Shown: one piece after another, positions 12,001 through 24,000 of the stretch
Layout of the letters: each line of letters opens with the position of its first letter
How positions within the stretch are numbered: position 1 is the stretch's first letter
From: Rhinopomastus cyanomelas
Taxonomy: Eukaryota > Chordata > Aves > Bucerotiformes > Rhinopomastidae
Direction: 5' to 3'
NCBI GenBank assembly: GCA_013400115.1
Contig: VXBP01009037.1
Coordinates: 571,527-635,526, forward strand
Length of the DNA stretch: 64,000 bases
The notes under the pieces: generated by a model
Database searches by the model: none
What the model saw: only the letters and a program-made list of their open reading frames with translations
Told to the model about the DNA's origin: nothing
Made by a program: the position numbers and the translations under genes

Positions 12001-15000
12001 CCAGCCCCATCCCCCTGCCAGAGCAGGATCCCCTGGATCCAGTCATTAGGGATGGGAAGGGACCTCGAGAGATCACCCAGCCCCATCCCCCTGCCAGAGC
12101 AGGATCCCCTGGATCCAGTCATTAGGGGTTGGAAGGGACCTTGAAAGATCACCCAGCCCAGTCCCCTGCCAGAGCAGGATCCCCCAGCTCCAGCTGCACA
12201 GGTACAGTCCAGGCAGGTCTGCAATGCCCCCAGAGAAGGAGACTCCCGGAGATCCGTGCCGGGGCTCGGTGCAGCCCTGTGGCTCTAATCACAGCAGCCT
12301 GTTCGATCAATGATCTCGCAGTGGACTATTTGCTCTTGTTAAGCCCTTTAATGTGAAGAGCTTTACGCTGGGCTGTGGGGTTTTCTGCAGCCTAAGCAGT
12401 CAAGTCGGTGAGAAGCTGGGCTGCTGGGCACTGCCTGGGCAGTTTCAAACCCCCCTGGCCATGTTCCTGTGTGACTGGGTCTAGGGGACCCTGCTGTGGC
12501 AGGGGGACTGGACTGGATGATCTCTTGAGGTCCCTTCCAACCCCTAATGTTCTGTGATGCTGAGGGATCTCACTGGGTATTTGGCCTTGAGGTTAAGAGC
12601 AGTCAGGGGTGGGCTGTGGCAGGGTGATGGGACTGGGAGGTCCCTTCCCATCCCTAATGAGTCTGTGATTCCATGGTTCTATGATGCTTTCACACGGATG
12701 AGCTGGAGTGGAGACAGTCCCAGCAGTGCTGTTGGAGCTGCTCCTTGGCTGCTCATTGCTGCACTGGTGGTGCTGCTGGGCAGGATGTTCCCTTCAATAT
12801 TTAATGCCGGGCTGGCCGTTAGCTCGGGGCTCGTGCCAGCTCTGATGCAGGGACTAGCTGGGAGCTTGTAGAGCTGGGGCTGCTCGCTGGGTCCGGGCTG
12901 CCTCACTGCTCCGCTGGCCACGAGCAAACCGAGCTCAGCTCTCCAGCAGCGTCAGATCTCTGGAAGAGGACTTCACCTCAGGACCCCCAGAGCGCGATCG
13001 GCCTTTGAGCGGCTGTGCAGAGCGATCGGGCTGTGGGAGATCGAGTCGCCTCTCTGTCCCCTCTTTCGTGGCTCCTGTAGTGCAGCCGGGGCGTTTATGT
13101 CCTTCCCCTCTTAACTGCGGAGCGGGGCGAGGCGGCTGCGTGGCCCCGCTGCATTAGCAGGGAGAGCAGCTATTCAAGGAGGCACCATCTGCCGTGGAAG
13201 CCGTTTGCCACCTGTTCCCTCGCCTTCCGAGCTGGCTACTGGCTGCGCCTTGATGGCCGAGCTGCCGAGTGACGGAGGACTTGTCCCGTCGGTGCCTTCG
13301 CGTGGGGCAAACAGCGTCTTCGGAACAGCTACCCCCTTATTTCAAGGGATTGGCCCTGCTCAGCTCTTCCTGGCACCCACCTGATGGGGTTGGGGTGCTC
13401 TATGATCATGGAATGTTCTAGGCTGGAAGGGATCTCTAGAAGTCATCGCAGAATCCCAGAACATTAGGGGTGGGAAGGGACCTCAAAAGATCACCCAGTC
13501 CAGTCCCCCTGCCGGAGCAGGATCCCCTAGATCCAGTCGCACAGGAACATGGCCAAGAGGGTTTGAAACGTCTCCAGGGAAGGAGACTCCACATCCAGTC
13601 CAACCTCCCTACACAGGGACAGGTCTACCTAGGTCAGGCTGCTAAGGGTCTCATCAAGCCTGACCTTAAATGACTATGAGGGTGAGGGCTGAGGAAGTTT
13701 GTCCAAACCCTGTGGGATCTCCAAACGCTTGTGTTGATTTTCTAAGATGAACTAAAACGTGAGACCCGGTGAGAAATGCTGGGAGGGCTTGTGCAGCCCT
13801 GAGCACCGGGATGGTTCCCCTGTGGGGATGGATGGGCTCTGCAGGGCTCTGACCCCACATCCTCATTCCCACCGTTCAGACAGTTCACTCGGTGTTTTCC
13901 CTTGAGTGTTGGTTATTGGAGAGAGTTCAGCCAGGGTGGATCTGGGATTCCAGGATGTTGAGTGAGCAGGAAGTGAGCGATTCCTCCTGTCCCAAGCAGA
14001 ACTGTGATGCTCATCGTTGGAGGTTGGACTCGATGACCTGGGGGGTTGTTGGACTCGGTGACCTGGGGGAGGTTGGTCTTGGTGACCTGGGGGAGGTTGG
14101 ACTCAGTGACCTAGAGGGGTTAGACTTGTTGACTTGGGGGTTGGACTCCATGACCTGGGGGAGTTGGATGTGGTGACTTGAGGAGTTGGACTCAGTGACT
14201 TGGAGATTAGACTTGATTACTTGACTAGTTGGACTTGGTGACCTGGTGGGGGTTGGACTCGATGACCTGGTGGTTGGACTTGGTGTCCTGGCGGTTTGAC
14301 TCGATGGCCTTGGAGGTCCCTTCCAAGCCCGGATGCTCCGTGTCACGGCGTGTAGCTGCTCGGGTAGCTTCCCTCGGTCCGTGCGGGTGTCCTGCCCCCT
14401 CGTGCAGCAGCCAGGCTCCGCTTTGCTGCCGAGCAGCGCTAACGAGCTGGCGGCAAGCGATGTGCCCGGCGTTAATGCTGTGTAACGAAGCAGGCAAATG
14501 AATGTTTATAGTTATTAAAGTGATCGCTTCCTACTCCAGCTAGTACTCGGCATAAAATTACTTCCCGTTTCACGTCGGCGCTGGCGACTGCCGGGGAGGC
14601 CGGGGACGCGCAGAGGGGGCTGGGATCGCGGTGAACCGAGCGTCAGCTCGCTCGTCCTGTCGGGCACCGGGTCTCGGCGGGGGGCTGCGAGCGCTCAGCA
14701 GCGCAGGGAAGGCTCTCGGGAGCGAGAGGGTTGTTCCTGAGACGGGTCTTGCTGCTGGAGCCACAACCCAGCCGCCTCTTTGGGCTGTCAGGGCAACTAT
14801 TCAGACGGTTCTGGGCTGCTTTGGGCCAGGGGGACGTTCAGAGCTCGTCCAGCCCAACCCCCTGCAGCAAGCAGGGACATCTCCAACCACCTGAGCAGGT
14901 GGCTGAGAGCCTCGTCCAGCCTGACCCTCAATGGGTCTGGGCAGCCTGTCCTGTGAGGGGAGGGGGCAGAGCGACACCTGCGAGACCTGTGCGGTGCCAC

Positions 15001-18000
15001 GGCTGGTTCTCGGCAGCCGGCTGCAGGAGGGCGTCAGTCACGGAGCCTTTGCTGATGCAGATGTGCGGATGGGCTGAACTGCCTTCGTGGGCCGTGATGC
15101 AGCTAATTGGTACAAACAGACAGCGATTTCCCAGCGAGATGAGGCTGTCTGCGGGAGAGGCGTCTCTCCTCCTCCTCGTTCACGGCATCGCAGAGCGTTA
15201 GGGCTTGGAAGGGACCTCGAAAGGTCACCCAGTCCAGTCCCCCTGCCAGAGCAGGACCGACCCCAGTAGCAACCCTGGGGGTTCCCCTTATTCCTGGAGC
15301 ATCACTGCTCTGAGTAACGGGGTGCAGAAGCCAAGCTCCTCTGGCAGGACAGACCGCCCCTGGCGAGGGAGGCACCGCAGTGACGCTTCCCCCTTCCTCT
15401 GGGGAGAGCCCTGCGGCAGGCGGTGTCTGCACGTCCTCGGGCAGCGGGCAGCTTGCTCGAGGGTGAAGCGAGGCAGGGGGTTCGCTGAGGCAGGGTGACG
15501 GCAGGGTCTTTACAACAGCAAAACCTTAATTAAATACTTCTCGTGGAGGCTCGAGAAGGACAAACAAGCCCCATCGCTCCGTCGCGCCCGGCTGTTTGCT
15601 TGGTAAATGTCACCCGAGTCAGGCTTAATTTACTGTGGGTTTAACTGCTTGTTAAAACAAGGAGGGCTTGAGGGGCTTTTTCTACTTCTAAAAATGCCAG
15701 AGCGGCGCCGCGGCGGGAGCTGCAAGTGCATTTCATGTGCTGGTACCAGTCTCCCCACTGGGATCTTGCGGGGAGGTTCGTCCCTGCGCAGCAGGCGGGA
15801 GAGCGGCGCCGGCCCCAGCAGCCCCTGCTCCTCGTCCGGGGAGGTCAGTGCTGGCAGAGCCTCCCTGCAGAAAGGGCAGGGTCAGCGAGGAGCTCGGTCT
15901 GGATTACAGAGCCTGAGGGGCTGGAAGGGACCTCGAGAGACCATCCAGCCCTGTCCCCCTGCCACAGCAGGGTCCCCTAGATCCAGTCATTAGAGATGGG
16001 AAGGGACCTCAAAAGATCATCCAGACCTGTCCCCCTGCCACGGCAGGGTCCCCTAGATCCAGTCATTAGAGATGGGAAGGGACCTCAAAAGATCATCCAG
16101 CCCTGTCCCCCTGCCACGGCAGGGTCCCCTAGATCCAGTCATTAGAGATGGGAAGGGACCTCAAAAGATCATCCAGACCTGTCCCCCTGCCACAGCAGGG
16201 TCCCCTAGATCCAGTCATTAGGGGTTGGAAGGGACCTTGAAAGATCATCCAATGCAGTCCCCTGCCACAGCAAGGGATGGGGTTGGATGGTCTCTCAAGG
16301 TCCCTTCCAATCCCTAGCGCTCTGTGATTCTCTGAAAGAGACCTCCAAGATCATCACCCCAGCCTCACCCTGCCCACTAAACCATCATGGTTCCTCTTGG
16401 AGAAGAAGAATCATCTAGAAATCCCCCTTGGGATGACTGAAGTGTGTGTGGCGGAGGGTGGTTCTTGCCAGTCCTGCTGCTGGTGGCTTTGGTCATAGAG
16501 TCACAGAACCTTCAGACTGGAAAAGACCCTGGGGATCATTGAGTCCAGCAACCAACCCCACTCTGCAGGGTCACCCCTAAAGCAGATCCCCCAGCACCAC
16601 ATGTCAGCGACCTCTGAAGCCCCCTGGCCAGAGGGGTGGCTGCCCTCCCTGGGTGAGGACGCGGGGGCTCTGGGGGGTTCCTGGCAACCCGCTTGCATGC
16701 CCGGCAGCACAGCTCTGCCCGTCCGGCCTCGGCAGAGCCAGGGATCAGCGTCGTAGCCGCGGCGCAGTGGGTGCTTCCCGGTTGGCTCCGTGTGCGTCTC
16801 AGCCGGGCTCTGCCGCCCCAGTGCAGATCCGTCTGAGGAGGTGAAATGGATCCGGTTCTCCCGCCGGAATGTGAAGCAGGGAAATTAATTCAACCCCCGC
16901 TTTTCCGGTGCCACCGCCGCTCCCCCAGAGCAGCTGAGGAGCATCTCGGTGATTGGGTTGCAAATGGAGCTGCGCCAGCTGCATGCAAAGCGCCGCCGCG
17001 ACCGAGACCCTCGCCCTGCACGGGAGGGGCTGCCCGACGTCGGCAGGGGGCAGGTGGGGGGACCTGCTGGACCTGCTGCTCTGGTGGAGGGGGAGTTGTG
17101 GAGTCACAGAGCTTCAGGGGTTGGGAGGGACGTCGAGAGATCACCCAGCCCCATCCCCCTGCCGCAGCAGGACCCCCTAGATCCAGCCATTAGGGATGGG
17201 AAGGGACCTCGAGAGATCATCCTGTCCCTGAGGAGGGCTACGTGAAGGCAGGGGAAGGTCTTTTCCAGAGCGTTTGTATGGACAGGACAAGGGGCAGTGG
17301 GTTCAGGCTGGGAAAGGAGAGACTGAGGCTGGACAGTAGAAACCAGCTCTTCACTGTGAGGGTGGCTGATGGCTGGAAGGGGCTGCCCGGGGAGGTGGTG
17401 GGGACCCCATCCCTGGAGTCATTGAAGGTCAGGCTGGATGAGGCTGTGAGCAGCCTGACCTAGGTGGAGTTGTCCCTGTGTGGGGAGGTCGGACTAGATG
17501 ACCTGTAGAGGACCCTTCCAGCCTAGAACATTCTGTGGCTCTGATTGTGTAGCTGGCAGCAAGTCAGACCAGTAACACTCCAGTTGGTTTCCATTGCTGT
17601 GGGCTGGTTTGGCTCAGGGCTCAGATTCCTTCCTTTAATACCAGTTCTGGCAGCCGCTTCCTTTCAGTGGCTGATTTGTTCCTTCCAACAGCTATTTAAG
17701 AAGCTGTTTGAGCTCAGTGAGGGGAGAGCCAAGGCGCTTCTGTAGCTGCTGCAGATGAAACGAGCCTCTCGGCCACATCCCGGCCTCCAGAAGGGTGTCA
17801 GATGTTGGCCCAGGCTGCCCAGGGCAGTGCTGGAGTCCCCATCCCTGCAGGGACTGAGACAACACCTGGAGCTGAGGGACAGGGGTTGGGAGTGACCTGA
17901 GGGTTGGGCTGGATGAGCTTAAAGGGCTCTTCCAACCAAATAGATTCTGGGACCCCTGGTGAGGAGCTGTGTGGGGAGAGGGGAGGCCATCGTGTCCAAA

Positions 18001-21000
18001 CTTGTGTCCCTGCAGGGCTGCGGTGGTAGCCAGGTACACACAGATCATGAGGGGTTGGAAGGGACCTCCAGGGGTCATCAGGGAGGACCATAGAACCTAA
18101 GGTGGGTCTGAAATGTCTCCAGAGAAGGAGACTCCACAACCCCCTGGGCAGCCCCTGCCAGGGCTCTGGCACCCTCACTGGGAACAAGGTCCTTCTCACA
18201 CTGATGTGGAACCTCCTCTGTCCCAGCTCACACCCGCTGCCCCTTGTCCTGTCAGTGGGCACAAGTGAAAAGAGACTCTCTCTTCCTTCTTGACCCCAGC
18301 CCTTCTGGATTTACAGTCAGGGCTTGAGTCCCCCCATCACCTTCTCCTGGCCAGGCTGCAAAGCCCCAGGTCTCTCGGTCTCTCCTCATGAGGCAGCGGC
18401 TCCAGTTGCCCAGTCACCTTTGTGGCCCTCCGCTGGACTCTCTCAATCGGAACTCTGGCCCTCTTGAACCCAGGAGCCCAGAACTGGACACACAAGATTT
18501 TCAAGGGCATCTGACCGAGCCTGTAGGAGGGTGGAAGAGTTGGAGAGTTGGTCTTGAGTTCTAAGCCCAGTGGTGCTGTAGGTCTGTCAGTTCTGTCGGC
18601 CGAAGCAAGACGTGGGTGGGCTCCTTGGTCGTCCAGCCTGGAGATGGTCTGAGAGAGAAGCTGGTCTGAGATGATTTCCTGATCCTAGGAACCTGAGGGG
18701 TCACCACGGGATGTCAAGGGGTCTGCTCCACAGATACCCAGGTCTCCAGTGGGTGACTTCTACAAGTCGCTCAGATGTGGTGCTGGGGGATCTGGTTTAG
18801 GGGTGACCTTGTAGAGTGGGGTTGGTGGTTGCACTCGATGATCCCGGGCTCTTTCCCAACCTGGATGATTCCGTATGATTCTATGAGGGCCCCCAGCATC
18901 CTGCCCTGAAGACTCCAGTGTGAGGAGCACTGCTGGACTTGCCTGCGGGACGAGGGGAGCAGTCGGGGAGGCTGAGGGTGTCAGGGCTGCTCTCTGCTCG
19001 GTGGAAGGAGCTGGAGGGCTTTGCCTGGGTCGAGCTGCTCCCCTTGCCCCTCCTGAGCTGCGAGGGCAGCCCTTGCTGGCCTCCCCTGCTCGGGGTCAGC
19101 GGCCGCGGGTGAGTCCTTGGCTCCAGCTCCCGAAGGGCAGCGCTGCTGATGCCGCCGTAGTTTCCCGCGAGTCCGGGCTCTGCGCAGCGTCACTTGCCAG
19201 CCTGGCGTCGGAGCGGATCCTTGTCAGGAGATGTAAGCCTTTCCCAGTCGCTGCTGGGCTGGGTGCCCGCTGCTGTCTGCCAGCCGCAGCCACGACTGCT
19301 CTGCTCCAGCCTCGGCTGCTCTGGGGACTTGGGGCTCTGCACCTGCTGCTGGTGACCAACTGGTGACTGGTGGGGTCCTGCTGATAGCTAGCGGGGTCCT
19401 GCCACGGGCTGCTAGTGACCTGCTGAGGGCTGGTGGGGTCCTGCTGAGGACTGGCTGGGCTGGCAGCACCTAACCCCTCGCAGAAGGGAATTCAATCTGG
19501 GGAGAGGCCTCCCAGCTGGAACCAAAGCTGGAAGGAGACAGTACAGGGAAGGCTTTTCATCCTTTTTCCTCTCCTCGCCCTGCTCTCCTCGCCCTGCTCT
19601 CCTCGCCCTGCTCTCCTCGCCCTGCTCTCCTCACCCTCCTCTCCTCGCCCTCCTCTCCTCGCCCTCCTCTCCTCGCCCTCCTCTCCTCGCCCTCCTCTCC
19701 TCGGGCAGAGTGCAGAAGCCCTCCTGGAAGGACCCCCGGCAGCACCTTCCCGATGCAGCCGGGGCGGCCGCTGCTCAGCAAACCCAACACGTTCCGCAGG
19801 CTGGAGCAGAGGGGTCGGGATAATCAGGTTCAGAAAGTGCTGAGCTCCCTGTTTTACTGGGCGAACCTGGGTTTTCAAGCAGCGCAGCAGGGAGAGAGAA
19901 TTCAGCAGAGGTGGCTTCTAGGCAGCCGTGGGCTCAGCCCTGAGGAGACCTTGACGGGAAGGGGGAGGCAGAGCTGAGGGGCTGAGCGTGGCTGGAACAG
20001 TCCGTGTGGTCGGGGAAACTTGGTTCTTGTGCTTGATTCCTCCCTTATCCGAGCGCTGAGACCTGTCCTGTGCGAACAAGCGGTGATGGACTGCCCAGGG
20101 TGGAGTCCCCATCCATCCCTGGAGGTGTGGAAGGCCAGCCTGGCTGTGGCCCTGAGTGCCCTGGTCTGGCCACTGGGGTGCTGTTAGGTGCTGAACATCA
20201 GGGATTGGAAGGGACCTCGAGAGATCACCCAGCGCCAGCCCCCTGCCAGAACAGGATCCCCTGGATCCAGATGCACAGGAACATGTTCAGGCTGGTTCAG
20301 GAACATGGATGATGGTGGATGACAGCAGGGAATAGAGCAGAGCTCATCTGCTCTGGACAAATCAAAACCAGTTCACCCAGTGTGGGCATCGTGTGGCTTT
20401 AGAAATGGGGAGGAATCAGCTGAAATGAGGGGAAGGCAGCAGGAGGAGAGGACTGGTGGTAGGTAGAACCTTTGTCACAGACTCAACATACTCTGAGATA
20501 GTCTCAGCAGGGGACTTGTGCTGCCTTCACTGGGCTGTGCCACAGGTATTTTCCGTATGAACCCGTTAAACAAATGGTCTGTCCCCAGTTCCTCTGGGCA
20601 CAGTGCTGGTGAAGGCTCCCTGGATTGCTCTGGGGAAGGTGAAGGCTCCCTGGATTGCGCTCAGGACCACTAGACCCAAACCTTTTCTGAGCTGCTCAGT
20701 TGGCTTTTAAGATGATGTTGGGAATCAGAGAGTTGTTTATGTTGGAAGAGCCCTTCGAGCTCAAGTCCAACCCCAAACCCCGCTGTCCCAGCTGTCCTTG
20801 AGCTCCAGTTCTCCCCAACTGGGAAGCATGGCCAGGGGTGGCCGTTCAACCCCCTCCCTGGGCAGCCTGTGCCAAGGGCTGAGGGCCCTTCCCAGGGAGA
20901 AGTTTGTCCTCAGGGCCAACCTCACCTTCCCCTGGGGCACCCTGAGGCCACTTCCTCTGGTCCTGTCTGTTGTTCTTTCAGAGAGAAGAGGACCCCCCAC

Positions 21001-24000
21001 CTCTCTCCATCCTCCTGTCAGGCAGCTGCAGGTAGCAGTAAGGTCTCCCCCCATCTCCTCACCTCCCGCCTGAGCAGCCCCAGCTCCCGCAGCCGCCTCT
21101 CACAACCCTCCAGACACCAGGGTTTCACTGGAAGAGGTGAGAACCAGGCAGCAGGAGCCTGTGGCTGCTGCCACATCCAGGACCCGTGCTGGGCTGTTTG
21201 CTCTGGGCAGCCTGACCTGGTCAACGAGGGTCCCTGACATCCCGGAGCTGCCTTGGGAGTGATGAGAGCGACCAGAGCCGGGGGTCTGCAGGGGCGCAGG
21301 GTAAACATTTGTAGAGAAACTTTGTGTGGAACCCCCTGGAGCAGGAGCAGGGGCAGGAGCAGGGGCAGGAGCGGGTCTGCTCCCGCTCTCGGCGTCTGTT
21401 GTGCCTCAGGCTCCGGGAGGAGGGAGCCGGCGCCAGCAGTGGGGCTGCCTGGCGCAGGCTCCGGGAGGAAACAGCCTTGAACACTGTTGGCTGGGGACGA
21501 GGGGGGGAAATGGAAGTTGTCTGTTCGGGGGAACAGCTGCAGCCTAATCTAGTTTGACTCCTGGTGCCTGCCTGGGGACAGAGGGCTCTGCTGGAGGGCA
21601 GGCTCCGTCACTCAGCTGCCTGCTGGGGAGTTTCTCGTCCTCTTCTCAGGGGGCTTAAGCAGCAGCAGGAAGATGCTAATTCAGAGGTGCTGGGGTTGAT
21701 CATGATGAGCATCCCCCAGATGGCTGTAACCATCCCCAGTTTGGCCAGAGCAGCTGCCTGGGACTTGAACCTCCAAGACCTGCCCTTGCCCAGGGGCAGA
21801 GGAGGCAGTAAAATGTCCCTGGGGTTGAAACAGGCTTTGCCCTGGGCTGCAGCAGCAGCTGCAGTGCTCCCCTCTGCTTCCCCACTGGGGATGCAGGTCA
21901 GGGTGCTGGACCCCATTGCTCCCCTCTGGCTCCCCCACTGGGGATGCAGGTCAGGGTGCTGGACCCCAGAGCTCCCCTCTGCTTCCCCACTGGGGATGCA
22001 GGTCAGGGTGCTGGACCCCATTGCTCCCCTCTGCTTCCCCACTGGGGATGCAGGTCAGGGTGCTGGACCCCATTGCTCCCCTCTGGCTCCCCCACTGGGG
22101 ATGCAGGTCAGGGTGCTGGACCCCAGAGCTCCCCTCTGCTTCCCCACTGGGGATGCAGGTCAGGGTGCCGGAGGGTCACTTGCAGGGGGTGCTCAGGTCC
22201 CGAAGCTCGTGCTGCTCTGCCGTTGTCCTTGGGGCGTCCTCGCGGCATCGCGCTGTCGGCTGCTTGTGTCCGCGAGCGCCAGCAAATCCCATCTGTGCCG
22301 AACTCGCCTTCCGAGCGGACAGATGTTCTCCGAATGCTCCACTTGCCAGTCCGGGCTCCTCGGCTCCTCCACCTCAGGACTGATGGCTTTTGTCCTCCCC
22401 AGCACTGCCCTGGGCAAACACAGTCCTGAACGACATCTGAGACGCTCAGAGGAGGCACCCGTGGGTGTCAGGTCCTCTCCCTGTCCAGGCCAGTGCTGAG
22501 GTCTCCTCCCAGCCCAAGTCAGCCCTCAGATCTCCCATCCCACGTCCCTGCTCAGGTGTCCCCCCATCCCAGGTCCCTGCTCAGGTCACCCTGAAAGCCT
22601 CTGTCACCTCAATCCAGAGATGATTTGGATTCCAGATCCATCCTTGATGAAGCCTGGGGGGCTCTCTCTGATCAGGGAGAACTGGGAAGCACAAGTAGTT
22701 GTTCCTGGAAGGCTCCGCTTGCCTGGGCTCGTCGAGGCCGACTGGGCGAGCGTCAGAAGCAACTGCAGCGAGCGGCTGGGCTCGCGGTGGCGCCTGCACG
22801 GGTGCTGCTGGAGTGCAGCTCTGAGCAGCCTCGGCTCAGCCCGACGCCGAGCTGGGAGCTCCATCCCATCCAGAGCTGGGTTCTGCTGGTCCCGGGTGCA
22901 GCTGCGAGTCGATATGATGGGGGTGTCATATCTGGGTGTGGGGTGTGCCCTGCCCAGAGAGGCTGCTGCTGGCCCCTGTTCCCCAGTAAGAGATGGAAAT
23001 GGCCATGGGTTGGCCCAGGGGAGGTTCAGGCTGGAAATTAGGGAGAATGTCTGTAGTGAAGGAGCAGTTAGACACTGGAACAGGCTGCCCGGGGTGGTGG
23101 TAGAGACCCCATCCCTGGAGATGCTCAGAGAGTCAGTAGATGTGGCACTGTGAGACCTGGAGATGTTCTTGTGTGACTTGGTCTGGGTGATCCTACTCTG
23201 GCAGGGGGATTGGACTGGATGATCCTTCGAGGTCCCTTCCAGTCCCTAACGAGTCTATGATTCTGTGGTCTGGTGGTCATAGAGGTGTTGAGTTGAAGGT
23301 TGGATGGTTGGACTTGATGACCCTAGAGGTCTTTTCCAACCTTAATGAGTCTGTGATTCTGAGCTCATCCCATGTCTAGCTGCAGGGAGAGGGGCGACCC
23401 CATGGCTGTTGATCAGTGTGGAAAGGGCAGGTGTCAGGAGGATGGAGCCAGCTCTGCTCAGGGGCACCCAGTGACAGGACGAGGGGCGGTGGGTGTGACC
23501 TGGGACAGAGGAGGTTTCACATCAACGTGAGAAGGACCTTCGATGTCAGTGGTGGAGCAACTGGCTCCGCAGCCTCTCCTTCTGTCAGCCAGCTCATCAC
23601 AGCGGATGGTTTTGCCAGGGGCTTTGACAGGAGCAGAAGAAAGAGCCTTGTTGTTGCCTGAGGACCAGGCAGCCTCTGGAGCTGGGAGGTGCCTCGTTCG
23701 AGGTGGCCGAGGTGCAGGCACCTCCAGTCGCGGCGCGGTGCTGGTGGCAGCAGCGCAGGGCTCCCCCTGACCCCTCTGTGCTCGGGGAGCGCTCTGGTTG
23801 TCCTTCTGCCCTCCAAGTGGCAGCAGGTTGCAGCCATCAGAGAACCTTGCTGGGGGTTCCCTGCATCCTGCTGTGAGGATGCCCTGCAGGGATGGCTCCA
23901 AAAAAGGAGGCACAGAAAGAAAAGACAGATAAGAGGCTTCCAGTTCCACTGCTTTTCCTACAGCTGCCGGTGACTGGTGACTGGTCTTCCCCTACCCCTG

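Noticed and set aside
12679..12927. Possible short coding exon in intron 3
   Set aside because: No matching splice sites in phase with exon 3 or exon 4, which already join in phase with each other.
19492..19878. Minus-strand frame with Arg/Glu/Gly repeats
   Set aside because: It is produced by the 14-bp minisatellite, with no start context or conserved domain.
21564..22499. Plus-strand frame of 311 codons with internal peptide repeats
   Set aside because: The repeats are the 52/53-bp minisatellite read in frame. Similar frames exist in several phases and on the opposite strand.
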